In this document: in pieces, positions 25,201 to 38,991 of the stretch
Position numbering within the stretch: the first letter of the stretch is position 1
Layout of the letters: each line of letters begins with the position of its first letter
Source: Lethocerus indicus
Taxonomy: Eukaryota > Arthropoda > Insecta > Hemiptera > Belostomatidae
Direction of reading: 5' to 3'
NCBI GenBank assembly: GCA_019843655.1
Contig: JACDQD010000008.1
Span: 11,504,442-11,568,441 of the forward strand
Length of the DNA: 64,000 nt
Program-made: the position numbers and the translations under genes
The notes under the pieces: generated by a model
What the model saw: only the letters and a program-made list of their open reading frames with translations
The model's database searches: none
Told to the model about the DNA's origin: nothing

Positions 25201-26774
25201 TATTTGTTATTGAGGTTTAGAAATGGATAAGTCTATTGAGACAATTTTGATGCTGAAATAAATCTGTGATACTGAAATTTCAAAAGTAGAAATAAAGAAA
25301 TCATCTGTGGCAATAACAATATTAGACTTAGAAATTGTAGATACCATTAGACATCTTAGGAATAAAAAATGAATAGAACATGCACAGATGATGGTAAGCT
25401 TAAAGTAATTTGATAACTAGTAAGCAATTCATGTTCAATATATGCTATTATATTTATAATTAATTTTAATATTTTATGTAAATTAATTAAATGAAACATA
25501 TTTATTGAGTAAGTTGAGATAATTATTTTAAATCCAATACATTTGTTAAATGCAATTACTTTAAGAGAAAATGAAATTTTTAAATTATGAGGGAAGAAAA
25601 TATATTACTATTAAAACAGTGAAATCAATTCAAAACTATCTTGAAATTTCCTTGAACCTGTTATTTTTAAGTTTAATAATGTTTAAAAAATGAATAATAA
25701 AAAAGTTATTTTTAATTAGGTAAAAACATGCATAGAAATGTGTGCACAAATATGAAATATCAAGAAAAACTAACCTGGTTGGAGGACCAACTGTGATGAT
25801 GTAGCATTTTTTCTTTTTCTTGTTTTCACTGACACCTGAAAAATAAAAAGGACTAAGTTTGGTACTTCTAATGAATTTAATGAGATCTAAGAAAATGGTG
25901 CTACCTTCAATATAACCTTTTTGCTAATCCAAGTTAGCATAGTCTGCTAATACATAAAGGAAACTCCATTATGTACATTGATAATGCTAATATTATGATT
26001 AAATACACTGCTGTCAAAGTAATAAATAACACCTACTTATATATGCTAAACTTAGAAATATTATTACATGGTAATCAATGGTTACAAATATTCCATTCAA
26101 TGTATTCCATTAATTGTACATTATATCAATTTTTCTGTGTTCAATGGTAAAATAAAACAATTTACTTGGCTTTAAATTATCTTTTAAAAACTGGAGATTC
26201 CCCCTTTTTACCTATTTACAATTATTACGTAAATTCTTCAATAAGTAATTTTGGCATAAAAGAATTTCTATATCTCGAAATATGAGGATTTTACAACACA
26301 ATTAAATTTTTTGGATATGTGAACATGTCAATATCTAATGTTAAAAATGTCTCAATTTAATTGAAATATATATCCCATAACATCTCTTCCGTTTTAAATG
26401 AGTCCAATAGGCTTATTAGCTGTACTAAGGCAACTATGGTACACAAGATAATCATCACAACGAATTTGCAGTTTTTTCCATTTTATAAGAGCATAACTTT
26501 TTTCTACTTTCCATTGTTGATTCTTATCGAAGATAAGAGCGGTCGGGATGAATATACCCGTAATAAATAAGACTCATAACAAGATGAAAAAAAGGTTCGA
26601 AAAAAATAAGTGGTATAATGGGTTTAATTTCCCAGTACAATTTTCATATCACTCTGTTCCCTATCGCTTGTTTCTAAATAGCCCAATTGTATGTGGGGCT
26701 ATTTATTATAATGAGCCGTGAATGTTTCTAGCTCTGTCAGTCTTCTCGTTGAGTTGGAAGACTAACAATTAGCA
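25201..26774. other. Spacer between lipase 3 and lipase 4
   Basis: Strongly AT-rich. It contains the lipase 3 3' UTR with candidate aataaa signals near 25257 and 25291, and at its right end the lipase 4 promoter. No other exon was recognised. Confidence 0.5.
26704..26742 (+). promoter_or_regulatory. Lipase 4 core promoter (TATA + initiator)
   Basis: tattataa at 26704-26711 is followed about 33 bases later by the arthropod-type initiator tcagtc (26737-26742, A at 26739). This would give a 36-base 5' UTR before the ATG at 26775. Spacing and motif agree with a TATA/Inr promoter. Confidence 0.65.
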
Positions 26775-28991
26775 ATGCAGTCCTCCTTTATTATTTTGTA
26801 TTTAGGTGTAGTGCTGGCTGCCGGACTTGGAGGTAAGTGTACCGACAATTTAACTTAGTTAATATAATCATTTAATATCATAATTAACTAAAATTTAATT
26901 TAATCGCAACTTTTATGTACAGAATCCATGTGCGGACAAGTGGGTGAAGACATCGTCAAGAGACAAATATCTCAGGATGAAATAGCGAGCTTTTTCCTCA
27001 TAACGACGTAAGTGTCAACCGAAATTTCGAAACTTCTGGGTCCTAGAGAACAAAAAACAATATTTCGGAGCAATTCTTGATGTTAGTTACTTCCACCAAT
27101 AACTCAACATATTTAGTTCCTAATCTCCAAGATATACCAACACTCCCTTGACTTTGTGTCACTTCTGGCTAATTGGGTCTTATGATAAATCGTTTTCGGC
27201 TTCCGGCGATCCTCAGTAGACTCCCGAAATTCGCACAATGTGGTAACATGAATACTGACGAAATAACATACGCCCACATACTGTTCATCGGATGCGCATA
27301 CATCACCGTATTACTAAGGGAATTTTCTGACGATCGCCGACAACGCTCCAAAGTTGCTAACTCAAAAGAGGTAGAGAACGCGTTTTACAATTTCTTACTC
27401 TAGCTTGTCAACAATGAAAAATACTGAAACGCGAAGAGTACCGCAGAAGACTCGATAAGCCCCGCTTGCTATTTAGAATGCAGAGCGCGAGCTTCTTCAA
27501 CGTCCCACGACTACTAAGGGCTCTGTGTGATAGCAGACTGATGGAACGTGAACCGCAAACCTTTCACCCACTGCCAAACTTCTAAATTACTCGCTGTCCG
27601 ATATATTTTGAAAATAAAACTTAAACTTTTCCATTTATTCACGTCAGATCTAATCCCGCGCCTAGAATAGCCATCTCGCCGGAAAATTCGACCGAATTCC
27701 TGAAACGGATATTCGAGCCTGGATCGCCAACGAAAATCGCTATCCACGGATGGCAGGGCAATGCTACCAACCCTATGGTCAGCAACATTACCAAAGGTAT
27801 AATATTGACAATATTTTTGTATTGATTGAAATATTAAAATGTTATTACGGCCTAAACACATCGCCTGCTGGATTTTTCACAAACCCCACGCGAATCCATG
27901 ATGACTAGATTATCTGACTAATCGATTTTTCCATCCGTACGTTATAGCCTATGTAGAGACTCGAAAGGTGAACGCTATCGGTGTGGATTGGTCCAAATTG
28001 GCTTCTGACCCTCTGTACGCGAATGCTGCTGCCGCTGTCCTGCCCGTAGGCGCCAGGGTGGCCGCACTCATCAACAGACTCATGGAAGCCAAATTAGCCA
28101 CTCTGGATGGAATTCATCTCATTGGATTCAGCCTCGGAGCCCACATCTCGGGCATCGCCTCCTCCCTAGTCACCGCAGGCAGAGTCTCCAGAATCACAGG
28201 TCAGTAATCAATAGATTTAACCTTGATCGTTTCTCTTTTAATTTTATAAAAGGAAAAACGTTGCTCATATTCTATATGAATTGGAGGGAATAATCGGTTT
28301 CAGGACTCGACCCGCCCAAACTTGGTTTTGAGTCCACAACTCCCCTGCAAAACAGATTGGACAAAACGGACGCAAACTTTGTTGATATCATGCATACAAG
28401 CACACTCATCGGCGACCACATGCCTCTGGGCCACGCCGATTTCTACCCTAACGGGGGCCTGTCCCCTATGCCCGGCTGTACCAACTTCTCATCGAATTGG
28501 CAGCTCACAGGTCGGTACCATTTGGCGTAAAGAAATCAGTGCGTATAGTTAATTCGCTTTAAAATTATCGAGTGACAATTTTTCTCCAGTATTTTGCAGC
28601 CATATCAGATCCTTCCTATACTACATCGAGAGTATATACAACCAGTCCGCGTTCAGATCGGTAAAGTGCGACTCGTACACGTCTTACATGTTCGGATTTT
28701 GCAGCGTAAGACCACAAGAATTCATGGGAGACCCCACAAAAAATACGTAATATCGATTTAATTTTCATTCATCTCCTTTACTCCACTATACACATTATTT
28801 CCTTAAACGACTTGTAGTAAATTGACCTAAAAATTTAAGTTTTAGAAGCCATTTTTATTGCCCCTACAACTGTAAAGAAAATTGCCTACAAATTATAAAA
28901 CTATAGTAGTGATCGAAGCCTCCTGCATTACAGGACAACAGGACTTTACTACCTGAGGACCAACAGTCAACCACCTTATGGGCAGGGATAA
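26775..28991 (+). CDS. Lipase 4: secreted lipase/phospholipase A1-like
   Basis: Exons 26775-26832, 26923-27007, 27648-27796, 27948-28199, 28304-28510, 28590-28746 and 28934-28991 give 321 aa plus stop, all in phase. The signal exon starts MQSSFIILYLGVVLAAG. Exon 2 has a single cysteine, so the N-terminal pair is lost. Motifs are KIAIHGW, VDWSKL, GFSLGAH, GLDPPK, FVDIMHT, GHADFYPNGG, CSH and GLYYLRTNSQPPYGQG. The triad is about Ser159, Asp184 and His255. The lid is 12 residues, the longest in the cluster. The introns are short except intron 2 (27008-27647), which holds a decayed element remnant near 27170. It groups with lipases 3 and 5 by the GFSLG elbow. Confidence 0.95.
27165..27350. mobile_element. 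Decayed copy of the fold-back family
   Basis: ttatgataaatcgttttcgg followed by cttccggcgatcctcagtag aligns with the family core (ctagaccggtttcggctgctcgccatcttcagtag) with several substitutions. The opposite arm is barely recognisable (gacgatcgccgaca). Confidence 0.45.
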
Positions 28992-30999
28992 CATTGAAAT
29001 GACAGCTCAATAAGTACCACGACTAAACAAGAGTCATAAGAACTAGCTCCTCAAAAACAAGTTAAAATATAATGAATCAGTTACATCATAACCTGTTATA
29101 TCATACTGAGAGTTTGTTTCACTTGTTTTATCTCCTATATTATATTACATTTGATTCCCTATTTTTCTACAATGAGACATAATTGAAAATTGTGCAAAGC
29201 ATTCGAGGGTAAAATTAAAACATCAACATCAATTCTATATTCAAATTCATTAGGGTTAAAGAATGCTTTTAACTGTATTTGTTTGCTGCATAATTGTGCC
29301 CGATGCTAATATGTCCTGGGATTAAAGAATTAATGTTAAACAATTTAACTCAAATAAGTGTCTGTAACATTTCAAACCAATTTGCTTAAAACTATTTTAA
29401 TTTTTTAATAAAACTATTGTGAATATGTTCTGAAAAATTTGATAATATAGATGCTGAAATGAAAGTCACTTGTTTTAATTATCAACATTGTTTTCTTTGT
29501 TTTAAAAATGAAACACTTTTAAAAATTAGCCCAAAATATGTTTTTAAAAATCTGTGGTTCAAAAATGTAAAATTTCTTTTCAATAAAAGACCTCGCTTAC
29601 AGCAGAATCTTAATGTTGTAATATTATTAACAATTTGATTGTCCATTGAGTATTATGATGGATACACTGTATTAATCTCAAGCTTGATCCTGGTTGTGTA
29701 TTCATCCAGTACTATTAGATAAAATGTTCCAGGTAGAGTGATCAATATTTTTATGAATTTTACAATACTATTTACAGTCAGAACATCAGATATTTAAAGT
29801 CAACAAGATTCACTATTGAAAGTAAAAGAGAATTGGATGGAAATTTTTAAATGTATCCTTCACTATTGCGTTCTAATGACATTGCATAAGTAATATAAAT
29901 TAATCTAAAAAATGTATGATTGTGATAGGTAACTGCAATATATTCTGTTTATAAATGAATGACCATAATTACTTCATTGTTTAGTAAGATAAGAATGACT
30001 GGTGTAAGAATGTTTGTTAAAAAATTTCTAACAGAAATGCTTAGAATTAAAATATTTTAACATGACTATTTATAATAATGTTTATAATGTAACTATTTAC
30101 AACCAGCATAACATTTTGTTTATTGACACCTATTATTGACACTACAACTACAACAAAGATAACAGCTGATTATTATGATACAATAGTTAATAGCTTGAAT
30201 TATAAAAACTAGAAAAATCATTGAAGTGAAGAAATGCAGAAGAAACTGCATAAAATTTTCAATAGTGAAACGTTGTTACTTAGCAAAACATATTATTATG
30301 TTATTATATAATTATAATTATTCAATTATTGATAATAATGCTAACAGATAGTGTAGAAAATGGGACAGTAGCCCTACAAAAAAAATTACTATAATTATGA
30401 AACTATAATTTGAAAATAACAAAATGAACATTGCACTATATTTAAATGAATATTTTTTAAAATCTGATATGAGGCAATGCTTGTTCAATACTAATTTCAG
30501 AAACTGTAATATTTTAATTTTTAATGCCTTATATTTATGTTTAATGTCATATGTGTTTTCATAATTTATAAAATGATTCCTATAAATTTATAATCATAAT
30601 AATTCCTCAATTATTGGTAATAATGCGTCTCATAGCATTTGAGAAACAGATAGTGTAGAAATTAGGGGAAATGGGACATTAGCCCTACAAAAAAAATTAC
30701 TATAATTATGAAACTATAATTTGAAAATAATAAAATGAACATTGCATTATATTTAAATGAATATTTTTTAAAAATCTGATATGAGGCAATGCTTGTTCAA
30801 TACTAATTTCAGAAACTGTAATATTTTAATGTTTAATGCCTTAAGTTTATGTTTAATGTTATATGTGTTTCATAATTTATGGGTAAATTTCAGTTTCTTA
30901 ATTCTTACATGAAGCAATATCTATTGTGGTTGTGCTGGGAGGGACAGTGAACAAGTATGTCAGTAGGTTACCAGAAATTCAAGGAACAAGCTGCCTGCC
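28992..30999. other. Spacer between lipase 4 and lipase 5
   Basis: Very AT-rich, with a candidate poly(A) signal for lipase 4 near 29405. It contains the two-copy tandem duplication listed separately (30321-30885). No gene was recognised. Confidence 0.5.
30321..30885. repeat. Two-copy tandem duplication, about 285-base unit
   Basis: Copy A (from about 30323) and copy B (from about 30608) share gatagtgtagaaa, ccctacaaaaaaaattac, gaggcaatgcttgttcaat and surrounding sequence almost unchanged. Copy B has a short insertion after gtagaaa. Non-coding. Confidence 0.9.
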
Positions 31000-33375
31000 A
31001 TGTTTCTCAGTGCTGAAACTTCAGTAAACATCTTCATAACCATTGTTTTCATTTTTAGTAAGTAATATTATCACTTACCGGAACCATTCATCAAAAATAA
31101 GTCGCCAGAGATAAGTAAAGTTAGAGAACAATACTACCTAGCCTATAATACATGTACTGAACTGATTTACAGGTTTCAAAACAACAAACAGCTTAACAAA
31201 TTTTGGCACCTGTAAGATGATAATCAATGATTCATGTGATACTGACTATGTTAAATTCTATTTATACACAAGGTATATTATAAAGTAAATAATGATATAT
31301 TTTTAAATAGACATTAATATCACTCTTAATGACTTACATTGAGCTTGTGACTTTATGTTACAATCAAGTACACCTATTATGCAACTCCTAATTATTTCGT
31401 CGGTAACTTTTCTATTTCAGAAACACAAAGGAATCACCAGAGTTCATTTCAATCCATTCCAGAAATTATAACTTAACTGATTCATCCTTTCAGAGCAACA
31501 GCGTTAATAAAATAATCATACACGGATACAATGCGGACAGCAAACATGAAATTTTGCTGTCGATTAAAGACGGTACGATAATTCTCAACCAAAAAACATA
31601 CTTACTACTTACTATGACTTTTTTCCTCATCGAAACTAGCACAAACAACCGATTTTCGGTACTTGAACTTTTTCGCGACGCCATATTGCAACCGCGCACG
31701 TATAACTACGGAAGTCATCTACCAACCTACCAGGTGCATCAACTTCACACAGAGTACAAAGGAGCGTTTATTTTTCCAATGATTTATGTATGTGAAGGTT
31801 TGATACACATTTGTTAGTCATTTATTCCGCGATTTGGGTTATAAAAATGGATGTTTATTTGTTTCTATTAATCGGCCGAGCGGAGGCCAACGCTATCGAA
31901 AGAGTTAAAAATAAATCGTTGTGACCCACTGAAACCGAAAATATTTCATCGGATGGCTTTAATGTTTTCGGTAGAATATTTGAAATCGGGGGATATGAAC
32001 GTCTGGATGATGGACTGGGCGGATATTGCCAATTGTTACCTGTTTGCCATATACAACGCCAGGCACGCAGGCAGATGTTTGGCGCGGTTCATACGAATGA
32101 TATCGAACTATACGAACAATGAGGACATCCATGTGATTGGATTCAGTCTGGGGGCGCACGTGCCGGCCTCAACCGCAGCCCATTTGCAGCCTTACAGAAT
32201 ACCTAGAGTCACCGGTAAGGACCATTCTAAATAACTATGTTAAACTAGACCTAGTTTAAACTTTGATACCGCTGATGCATTCAATTCTGTTTGGTTAGGC
32301 TAGGCATTTGCACAAGAGATCTCTTTAAATCCTGTACTCTTTATAATATGTTTCTAATAATATTAACAAGCTACCCAGAAATTCTGCATTAAGCTCTTAT
32401 TAGAGTTAATTGTTTCTAATTAACTTCAGGTCTCGATCCCGCATTTCCTCTTATAATGCTCGAAGAGGACATCTATAAACTGAATCCAGCCAACGCCCGG
32501 TTCGTCGATGTGATACACACCAACGGCCTCCAGCAAGGACAACTTCAGTCTTCGGGGCACGCGGATTTCTACTTAAATGGAGGCCTGGTTCAGCCCGGGT
32601 GTTTAAGTCTGAACGGTATTCTTCAAATATCACAACATCGCCACGCTCATTCCTCCAATTACTCGATATTGTGACGAACACATCCTGGAATGACAAACTC
32701 TGAGAACTAGTTATTTTGGAGAATGACTTTGCTTTATTAGTAAATGAATTCAGAAAATATCATTCTGTACACTTACGCGGTTAATATTTCTCCAAAATGT
32801 TATGCAGCATGTTAAACTACAATTCAATAAGAAGAAAGTAGTTGGAATTAGTTTGAAATATTGACAAGTGCAATAAACGTTTAATTTGTTAACTGGATGA
32901 ACTGGCTAGAAGCAAATCTGTAACTAGCTTATTTTTAGTGAAAAAGTTGGGCGACAGTGTCGTCGTGATTTATCTGTTTTTCCAGTTGCCGAGAGTCTTC
33001 ACTGCAGCCACCACAGAGCCATCGAATACTTTGTTGAGTCGATAAATTCTGAGGTCGGATTCTGGGGTCGGCCCTGCCGGGGAGGTTTAGTTTCTTACGC
33101 TATCGGCCTCTGCCCAGCCAAAGGGACGGCTTACCTCATGGGAGAACATGTCGCCAATACGTAAATTCAAATATACATTTCAGCTCAGAATAAATTCAGT
33201 ACGAGAATTAACATTTCACTCATTGCCTCACCTGTTCTCTCGTACCTTATTGGGTCAGCAGGTGATAATCGGTGTTTCAAGTCGTAAAGAGATGCCCTCC
33301 TTTTACAGAACTCGAGGATTGTTCATGGTCACCACTGGTGCTAAGAGCCCCTACGCTCTGGGAATGTGGAAATGA
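31000..33375 (+). CDS. Lipase 5: secreted lipase/phospholipase A1-like
   Basis: Exons 31000-31057, 31173-31272, 31421-31572, 31975-32214, 32430-32615, 32986-33160 and 33309-33375 give 325 aa plus stop. The signal exon (MFLSAETSVNIFITIVFIFS) fits in phase. The N-terminal Cys pair is in TCKMIINDSCD before FYLYTR. Motifs are KIIIHGY, MMDWADI, GFSLGAH, GLDPAFP, FVDVIHT, GHADFYLNGG, CSH, GFWGRPC and MGEH. The triad is about Ser161, Asp186 and His254. Lid of 10 residues. Exons 1-3 are AT-richer than exons 4-7. The last exon ends SPYALGMWK. It shares the GFSLG elbow with lipases 3 and 4. Confidence 0.94.
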
Positions 33376-33915
33376 AGACGGAGGAGTATCACCTGTATGG
33401 ACTGTTGAAGAATCTCCTCGTTAGCTGGAATAATTGTTACTATTATTTGTATTAGTTCACTGCACTGTAATTTTAGTATAATATATTAATTTTCATAAGT
33501 AGCATTATATAAGGTGGCACTTTTTACTCATCGTTATTGAGTTATTCATTTTTCCGTAGATGTACACTTTTTGTTTAGCTAACTAAATATTTCTAAGATA
33601 ACATTCCATATCTTTTCAAATTATTAAAATCTACATTGTTTTCATATGCTCACAAGAGCGTTCAAGAATCTTTCTATAATTAATATCGCAATATTTATAA
33701 TCGTATTAGCTAAGGCCTCTTGACCTTAAACTGGTCAAATTTATCTATGAGATAAGCAAGAAGTACAAATCTGGTTCTGCTGAAAAAAATAAAACCAAGC
33801 AATGTGATTTCCACAAAATCAGTTTGGCCAGTTGAACGTTAACAAGCTTTGACTTACAGACCGATCTTCTCCCGTTATAAGTGTTCTTTTACAACCTGGG
33901 TTTTTTGTTAGAATC
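33376..33915. other. Spacer between lipase 5 and lipase 6
   Basis: A 540-base AT-rich spacer with the lipase 5 3' UTR. It must also hold the lipase 6 promoter. No gene was seen. Confidence 0.5.
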
Positions 33916-36900
33916 ATGATACATTTTCACTACAGGTTTACGTTTTGGTTTATTATAGCGGTCAGTGTCTTGGAATTATCGGCAGAAACGTTCGGTGAGC
34001 TTATTGTAACTATATATTTATTCCGTACGATTTTAAAGTAATCTGCTTCTTGTGATTGGATTCAGAAAGGTTTTTCACATCCGGGTCGCATTTTCGACAA
34101 TGAAAACTGAAAGTGCTAGAAAAAATGTATAAAAATTGATAAACATCACTAGTGAGATTTTCCATCTCCAGTTAAAAAATTTGTTGTTTGTATTTTATCT
34201 TTAAAATAAAAGATATTTTACAGTTGGAACTAGACGGGTTTCCATTAGCATGTAACGCAGTAGCATGTAATTGTAGTATAAATTATATAAGTGATGATAT
34301 TCCAAACCTTCACGGTTTAATACTGTCATTGTTATTCGTTCCATATTGGAATATTTCTATAATATGTATAATGAATATTTTTTACTCTCCCTCCTTTCTT
34401 CCTCCCTCCCTCCTCCCACTTTATTTTGATATATTATATGCAACATTGTCAAATTACGGTTCATTGATTCTATTGTAGTGACCAATCAACAATTGTTCGC
34501 TTCAATGTGTTATTATTTTTATTACAATAAAGTTTATTTACTACAATTATTGTAACACGATTTATAACGTTGGAGTCCAATGCTAGACACTTTAGAATTA
34601 CCTCACTGTAGGGTAAAACAGACTTTAGGGGAAGGATTACCGCTCTGTAGAATGAAATAGACTTTGGAGAAAAACTGAAGTTACCATCACACTGTTACTC
34701 ATCACTAGTTCCATTTGATTTAACTATTTCACAGTTCTGAAAAATTTAAGTGGATACTCTTCATTTGAACTTATTCATTTGAAGTTATTGCCATCATATT
34801 TATTAACTTAAGACAAGAATAAAATTACATATTACATTCCAGAGGGCTACAAACATGTACATCGCATTTACAATAAGCATAACATCAATCAGACCATTCA
34901 ACTGGACGAAGACTCCGAAAATATCATTGATCAAATAAAAAAACAGGTAGAAGATGGCGTCAAGTTCATGCTCTACACCAGGTAAGCATCAAAAATTAGC
35001 TTTATAAAGAAAAAATATATAATCCTGACGAAATATTTCACTTGAAACAGAAAGAACCCGATGTATTTTAACAACATATACTGGGAAAACCAGGACAACA
35101 TCAGCACCCTCCATTTCGATCCCTCGAGAGTAACGAAGGTGATCATACACGGATGGTTGAATTCACACAACTCGTCGTTCCCGAAACTGTTGAAAAACGG
35201 TAAGTGAATTTCCAATGTTTCATTCTCAATGGAAAGAATGTTCATTGAACATTTATAGGTTGGAGGTGTTTTGGTAACCCGGTAAACGGAATAACAAATA
35301 TTGTCTTACGTAACTGATTTATCGTATCCCACTTAACAAGAAACCCCAATTCACGGCTACGGCTGATAACGATGGCGCAACTATTTCCCACGGTGCCGGA
35401 AACAACGTTTCACTCCCTAAGAAAGAATTGAATTAACCTTAAACAGTAGGGTAATCCAATTGGATCCCCAATTTCCATTGCAAAACTAATTCTCCAAATC
35501 CAATTCAAATTCGTGCCTTTAAAAAGATATAAATTGTTCCAGTTTATATTAAGTCCAATTATTTTTGGTGGCCATGGATTAGAATTCGCAACCAAATAAA
35601 GTTAAAAATACCGTAAATTTCGTATGTTTCGGTCTCCTCTCGCTTGTTTGGTCTCTTGCTGGACCGGTTTCGGCTGCTCGCCATCTTCAGTAGCGGTGTT
35701 AGTCACTTTTGGCAGTTTGGATGTCACTTGTACTGTACAAGTGACAGTGACAGTGCAGTGAGGATGCCCGCAAATATCCAAAGTGCCAAAAGTGACTAAT
35801 ACTGAAGACGTCGAGCGGCCGAAACCAGTCCAGCAAAAGACCAAACCAGCGAGAGGAGACAGAAACACACGAAATATACGGTATTCCAACCCCTCGCAGA
35901 CCACAAAACAGGTATGTTAAAAAAGTTAGAAATATAAATGTGTGCACTGTTTCAGCCTACTTGACGAGGTACGACGCCAACGTCATAGTGGTCGACTGGA
36001 GGCCGATGTCTATGTGGTTCTACCCTACGGCCAGGATGGCGGTGCCGTACGTGGCGGACAAGGTCGCTAACTTTTTGGCCGTACTCGTCGGCTCCGGAGT
36101 CGAACCCAGTAAACTTCACCTGGTCGGCCACAGCCTTGGAGCCCACCTGGCTGGCATAGCGGGCCTTAGGTCCAACTTCACCCTCGACAGGATAACAGGT
36201 CAGACGGTGATACCGCACTTATTTTCGTTCTTCCTCTACTCTCGATACTATCTGGCGACTGGTTCTTCAAATTAACTACTGAACTTCATTGCATCTTCAA
36301 TATGATCTTCAATGGTTGTGCACGAGGTTTTGTCGACGTAATGGCCAGTTAAGTGCAACAGGATGCTTCAAATTTTAGTATTTTACTATTAATTGTATAT
36401 ATTAAATTTCTTTATTTATAATAAATGGACGTACATATTACTTTTTCAAAATTGGCTCGCGTCCGCCACTGTTTTTCTCAATCTCCATAATAAGGTTGGT
36501 TACCGCGGTTCTAGTCCAATATCGGTATGACAAGGGACACTCCCCAGGTCCCCAATTTTCGAAGGTTGTTAGAGTATTAAAATTATATGATGTTCCATGA
36601 AGGATATTTTACCGTTATTACAATACATTTCACAAGGACGGGGCCTCGTGTCGGTCAATATACACACACCTGTCTTATCGAACAGTCAATTCGAGTATGA
36701 CGTTTATCTGAGACACTCGATATCAATTCACATTCGCAGTTGATTGTAGCAGGAAAAAATGTGTTGAGGTTAATTGAACAAATGTAGAACGCTGTGATTG
36801 AGTTATCTACTGCTCATAACGAATACCAGAAACGTGGATGGTTTCCAAAGAAATAGTTTTCAACAATCGTCAGCCCCACATTTATAACCAACGTAACCAA

Positions 36901-38167
36901 AAAGCACAAAGCAAGTAACATAAGATTTTTCAATGTCCTTCCAGAACAAAACATAATGGTATGCGTAGATTTATCTGACGAAAATGTCAGTATTTCCAAC
37001 ATTAACAGAAAACCTATATGATGGACAAAAGTGTGTTTTCGTCAACTGGGAACTTGAAGTGATACCAAATACACCCTTCATATTATATACCTGCACGATG
37101 AGGTGTGCTTAGCTTTCAGTATGCAGCAAAGATCTCAGAACGTCTACCAGCTGAAATTTATTAACAAATATTCAACCTTGGTTTAGGGTTGGACCCGGCG
37201 TCGCCAATGTTCTCTCTGGACGAGGAGGAAAGGCTGAGGAACACTTCGGCCAAGTTCGTCGACGTGATCCACACTTGCGGCCTTCTCTTGGGCTTCTTCT
37301 CCAATATAGGGCACGTCGACTTTTATCCGAACGGCGGTCGACCCGTTCAGCCGGGATGCGGTCTCGATCTCGACGGTAACAATATCCCTCAAATATCTTT
37401 TCTAATATTTATTTATTAAAGAATTTGAGTTCAAATTCGACGGAATAAGGTTCAAGGAAGATGGAGCGGTGGAATGATTTCAGAAGACAATAGAAAAGAA
37501 ACCTATGACATAGAACTAATTATTTTTCTGTAATGAAGTTTCAGGCGCGTCTTGATAACAAATGAAAACAACAGGTTTCAGCGTCGTTGTGTTTTAACAG
37601 AGAGATGTACACTTTCTACACCGCGCTAATATAACTGAAATACCGGATCAAGAAACGTTATTTTTCAGGAGAATGCAGCCATACGCGGGCCCACGAATAC
37701 TTTATCGAGTCGGTGATCTCCCAGGGGAGTTTTATCGGAGTGGCCTGCAACAAGTGGGACACCTACTTGAAGAAAAGGTGCACTCCACCCAAGTACGCGG
37801 AAATGGGCGAATATGCGACCAGGAGGTGCATTTTACGATCCTTTTTTAATATAACTGAATACACATTCTCCTACAGTCAAAAGCCGGAATAGAATAGGTT
37901 CTAGGCATTTTCTATGGTTATGACTCAAACGAGAACGAACGTCGAGAAGTCGGAACATCCGGTTTAGGGCCAACATCCGATAGGAGAGTTATATATGATC
38001 TCAAATATTATGTATGTTCACTTAAGTTCAGCAGTCATAAGCTTGGCAAAATTCTACATGATTCTTTCGTCAAATTTTATCTTCCTGTTTTCAGCGCCAG
38101 AGGCGTCTACTATCTGAGAACCTCCGCCGAAGAACCTTACGGCCTTGGGAGGACTGAAGAGTTATGA
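33916..38167 (+). CDS. Lipase 6: secreted lipase/phospholipase A1-like
   Basis: Exons 33916-33994, 34843-34981, 35051-35199, 35956-36198, 37187-37375, 37669-37825 and 38095-38167 give 342 aa plus stop, all in phase. The signal exon contains FTFWFIIAVSVLELSA. Exon 2 is long and charged with no cysteine (ends VKFMLYTR). Motifs are KVIIHGW, VVDWRPM, GHSLGAH, GLDPASP, FVDVIHT, GHVDFYPNGG, CSH and GVYYLRT. The triad is about Ser182, Asp206 and His271. Lid of 7 residues, close to the very short lids of insect phospholipase A1 enzymes. A fold-back element sits in intron 3, ending about 38 bases before the exon 4 acceptor. A poly(A) signal lies at 38193-38198. Confidence 0.95.
35602..35918. mobile_element. 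Fold-back element copy (lipase 6 intron 3)
   Basis: The inverted arms carry ctggaccggtttcggctgct and gcggccgaaaccagtcc, with a shortened centre around cacttgtactgtacaagtg. The right end runs from the gcagaccac motif into aacaggtatgttaaaa and lies close to the exon 4 acceptor. It belongs to the same family as 7360 and 17592. Confidence 0.8.
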
Positions 38168-38991
38168 AAGAGAATTGTAATGTTAAAAAAGAAATAAAAA
38201 AAGATATCTGTTTTTTATTACCTGTAATGATGAACCAATTTTCTCGTTTCTCTCATGGCTGACAAAGGAACAATAGCAAATAAATGAAGTAGTTTTAAAA
38301 CAATCTGTCTCAAGAGTCGGAATCCAGAAATTGAAACGTGCGACGAAATTTAAATTGCCGAGCAATATATGCAATGTTTGTAGTTATATGAATTCCGCGT
38401 AATATTAAAACTTGAATGCTTTGCCGTATATCAAACATACGGGAAATAATTTATTCGCTGGCGGTTTATCGCTTCGGTGATTTTTATTTGCAAAACATAG
38501 TGTAAATAATAGGAGAGGTCGTAACTGATAACAATCTTGAAGTAATGAATTGAGGCACAACGGAAACAAATATTTTACGCAATCACACATACCAGTCATG
38601 ATTTACAGGACGAAATCACATAATGGCTTAAAAACAAGTTATAAGGGGTCTGTAATAAAGATAAATTTGAAGCCTCTGTATATACTCCAACTGTATGATA
38701 AACAATCGGACCAACTCACAAACTTTTCATTATGGCGCACTTGTCGTTTTAACAATGGTTTAATCGATATATTTAAAATTAAAAAAATAACAAGTTTCAT
38801 AAACAACAATATTTCACGCGGTTCAGACATTGGACGGAAGTCCCGAAGAAGAATGCAATTAGTACTCGAGAGGTTGGTGAAATCACGGAGACCTGGGGTA
38901 TATCTCGAGTGGATCCGTGGATGCTATTATATATATCGGGGAATCGGCCGAGATATACGGCATTGTTTAAGGTGAAGGTAATTACAACAGC
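38168..38991. other. Spacer between lipase 6 and lipase 7
   Basis: Short spacer with the lipase 6 poly(A) signal and, at the right end, the lipase 7 promoter. A 141-codon open frame at 38550-38975 has no family features and is not called. Confidence 0.5.
38926..38937 (+). promoter_or_regulatory. TATA box of lipase 7
   Basis: attatatatatc lies 55-66 bases upstream of the lipase 7 ATG (38992), which would place transcription start near 38957-38962. Confidence 0.55.

Noticed and set aside
38550..38975. 141-codon + strand open frame before lipase 7
   Set aside because: Composition is lysine/isoleucine-rich like the local AT-rich DNA. It overlaps the lipase 7 TATA box, and there is no recognisable motif.
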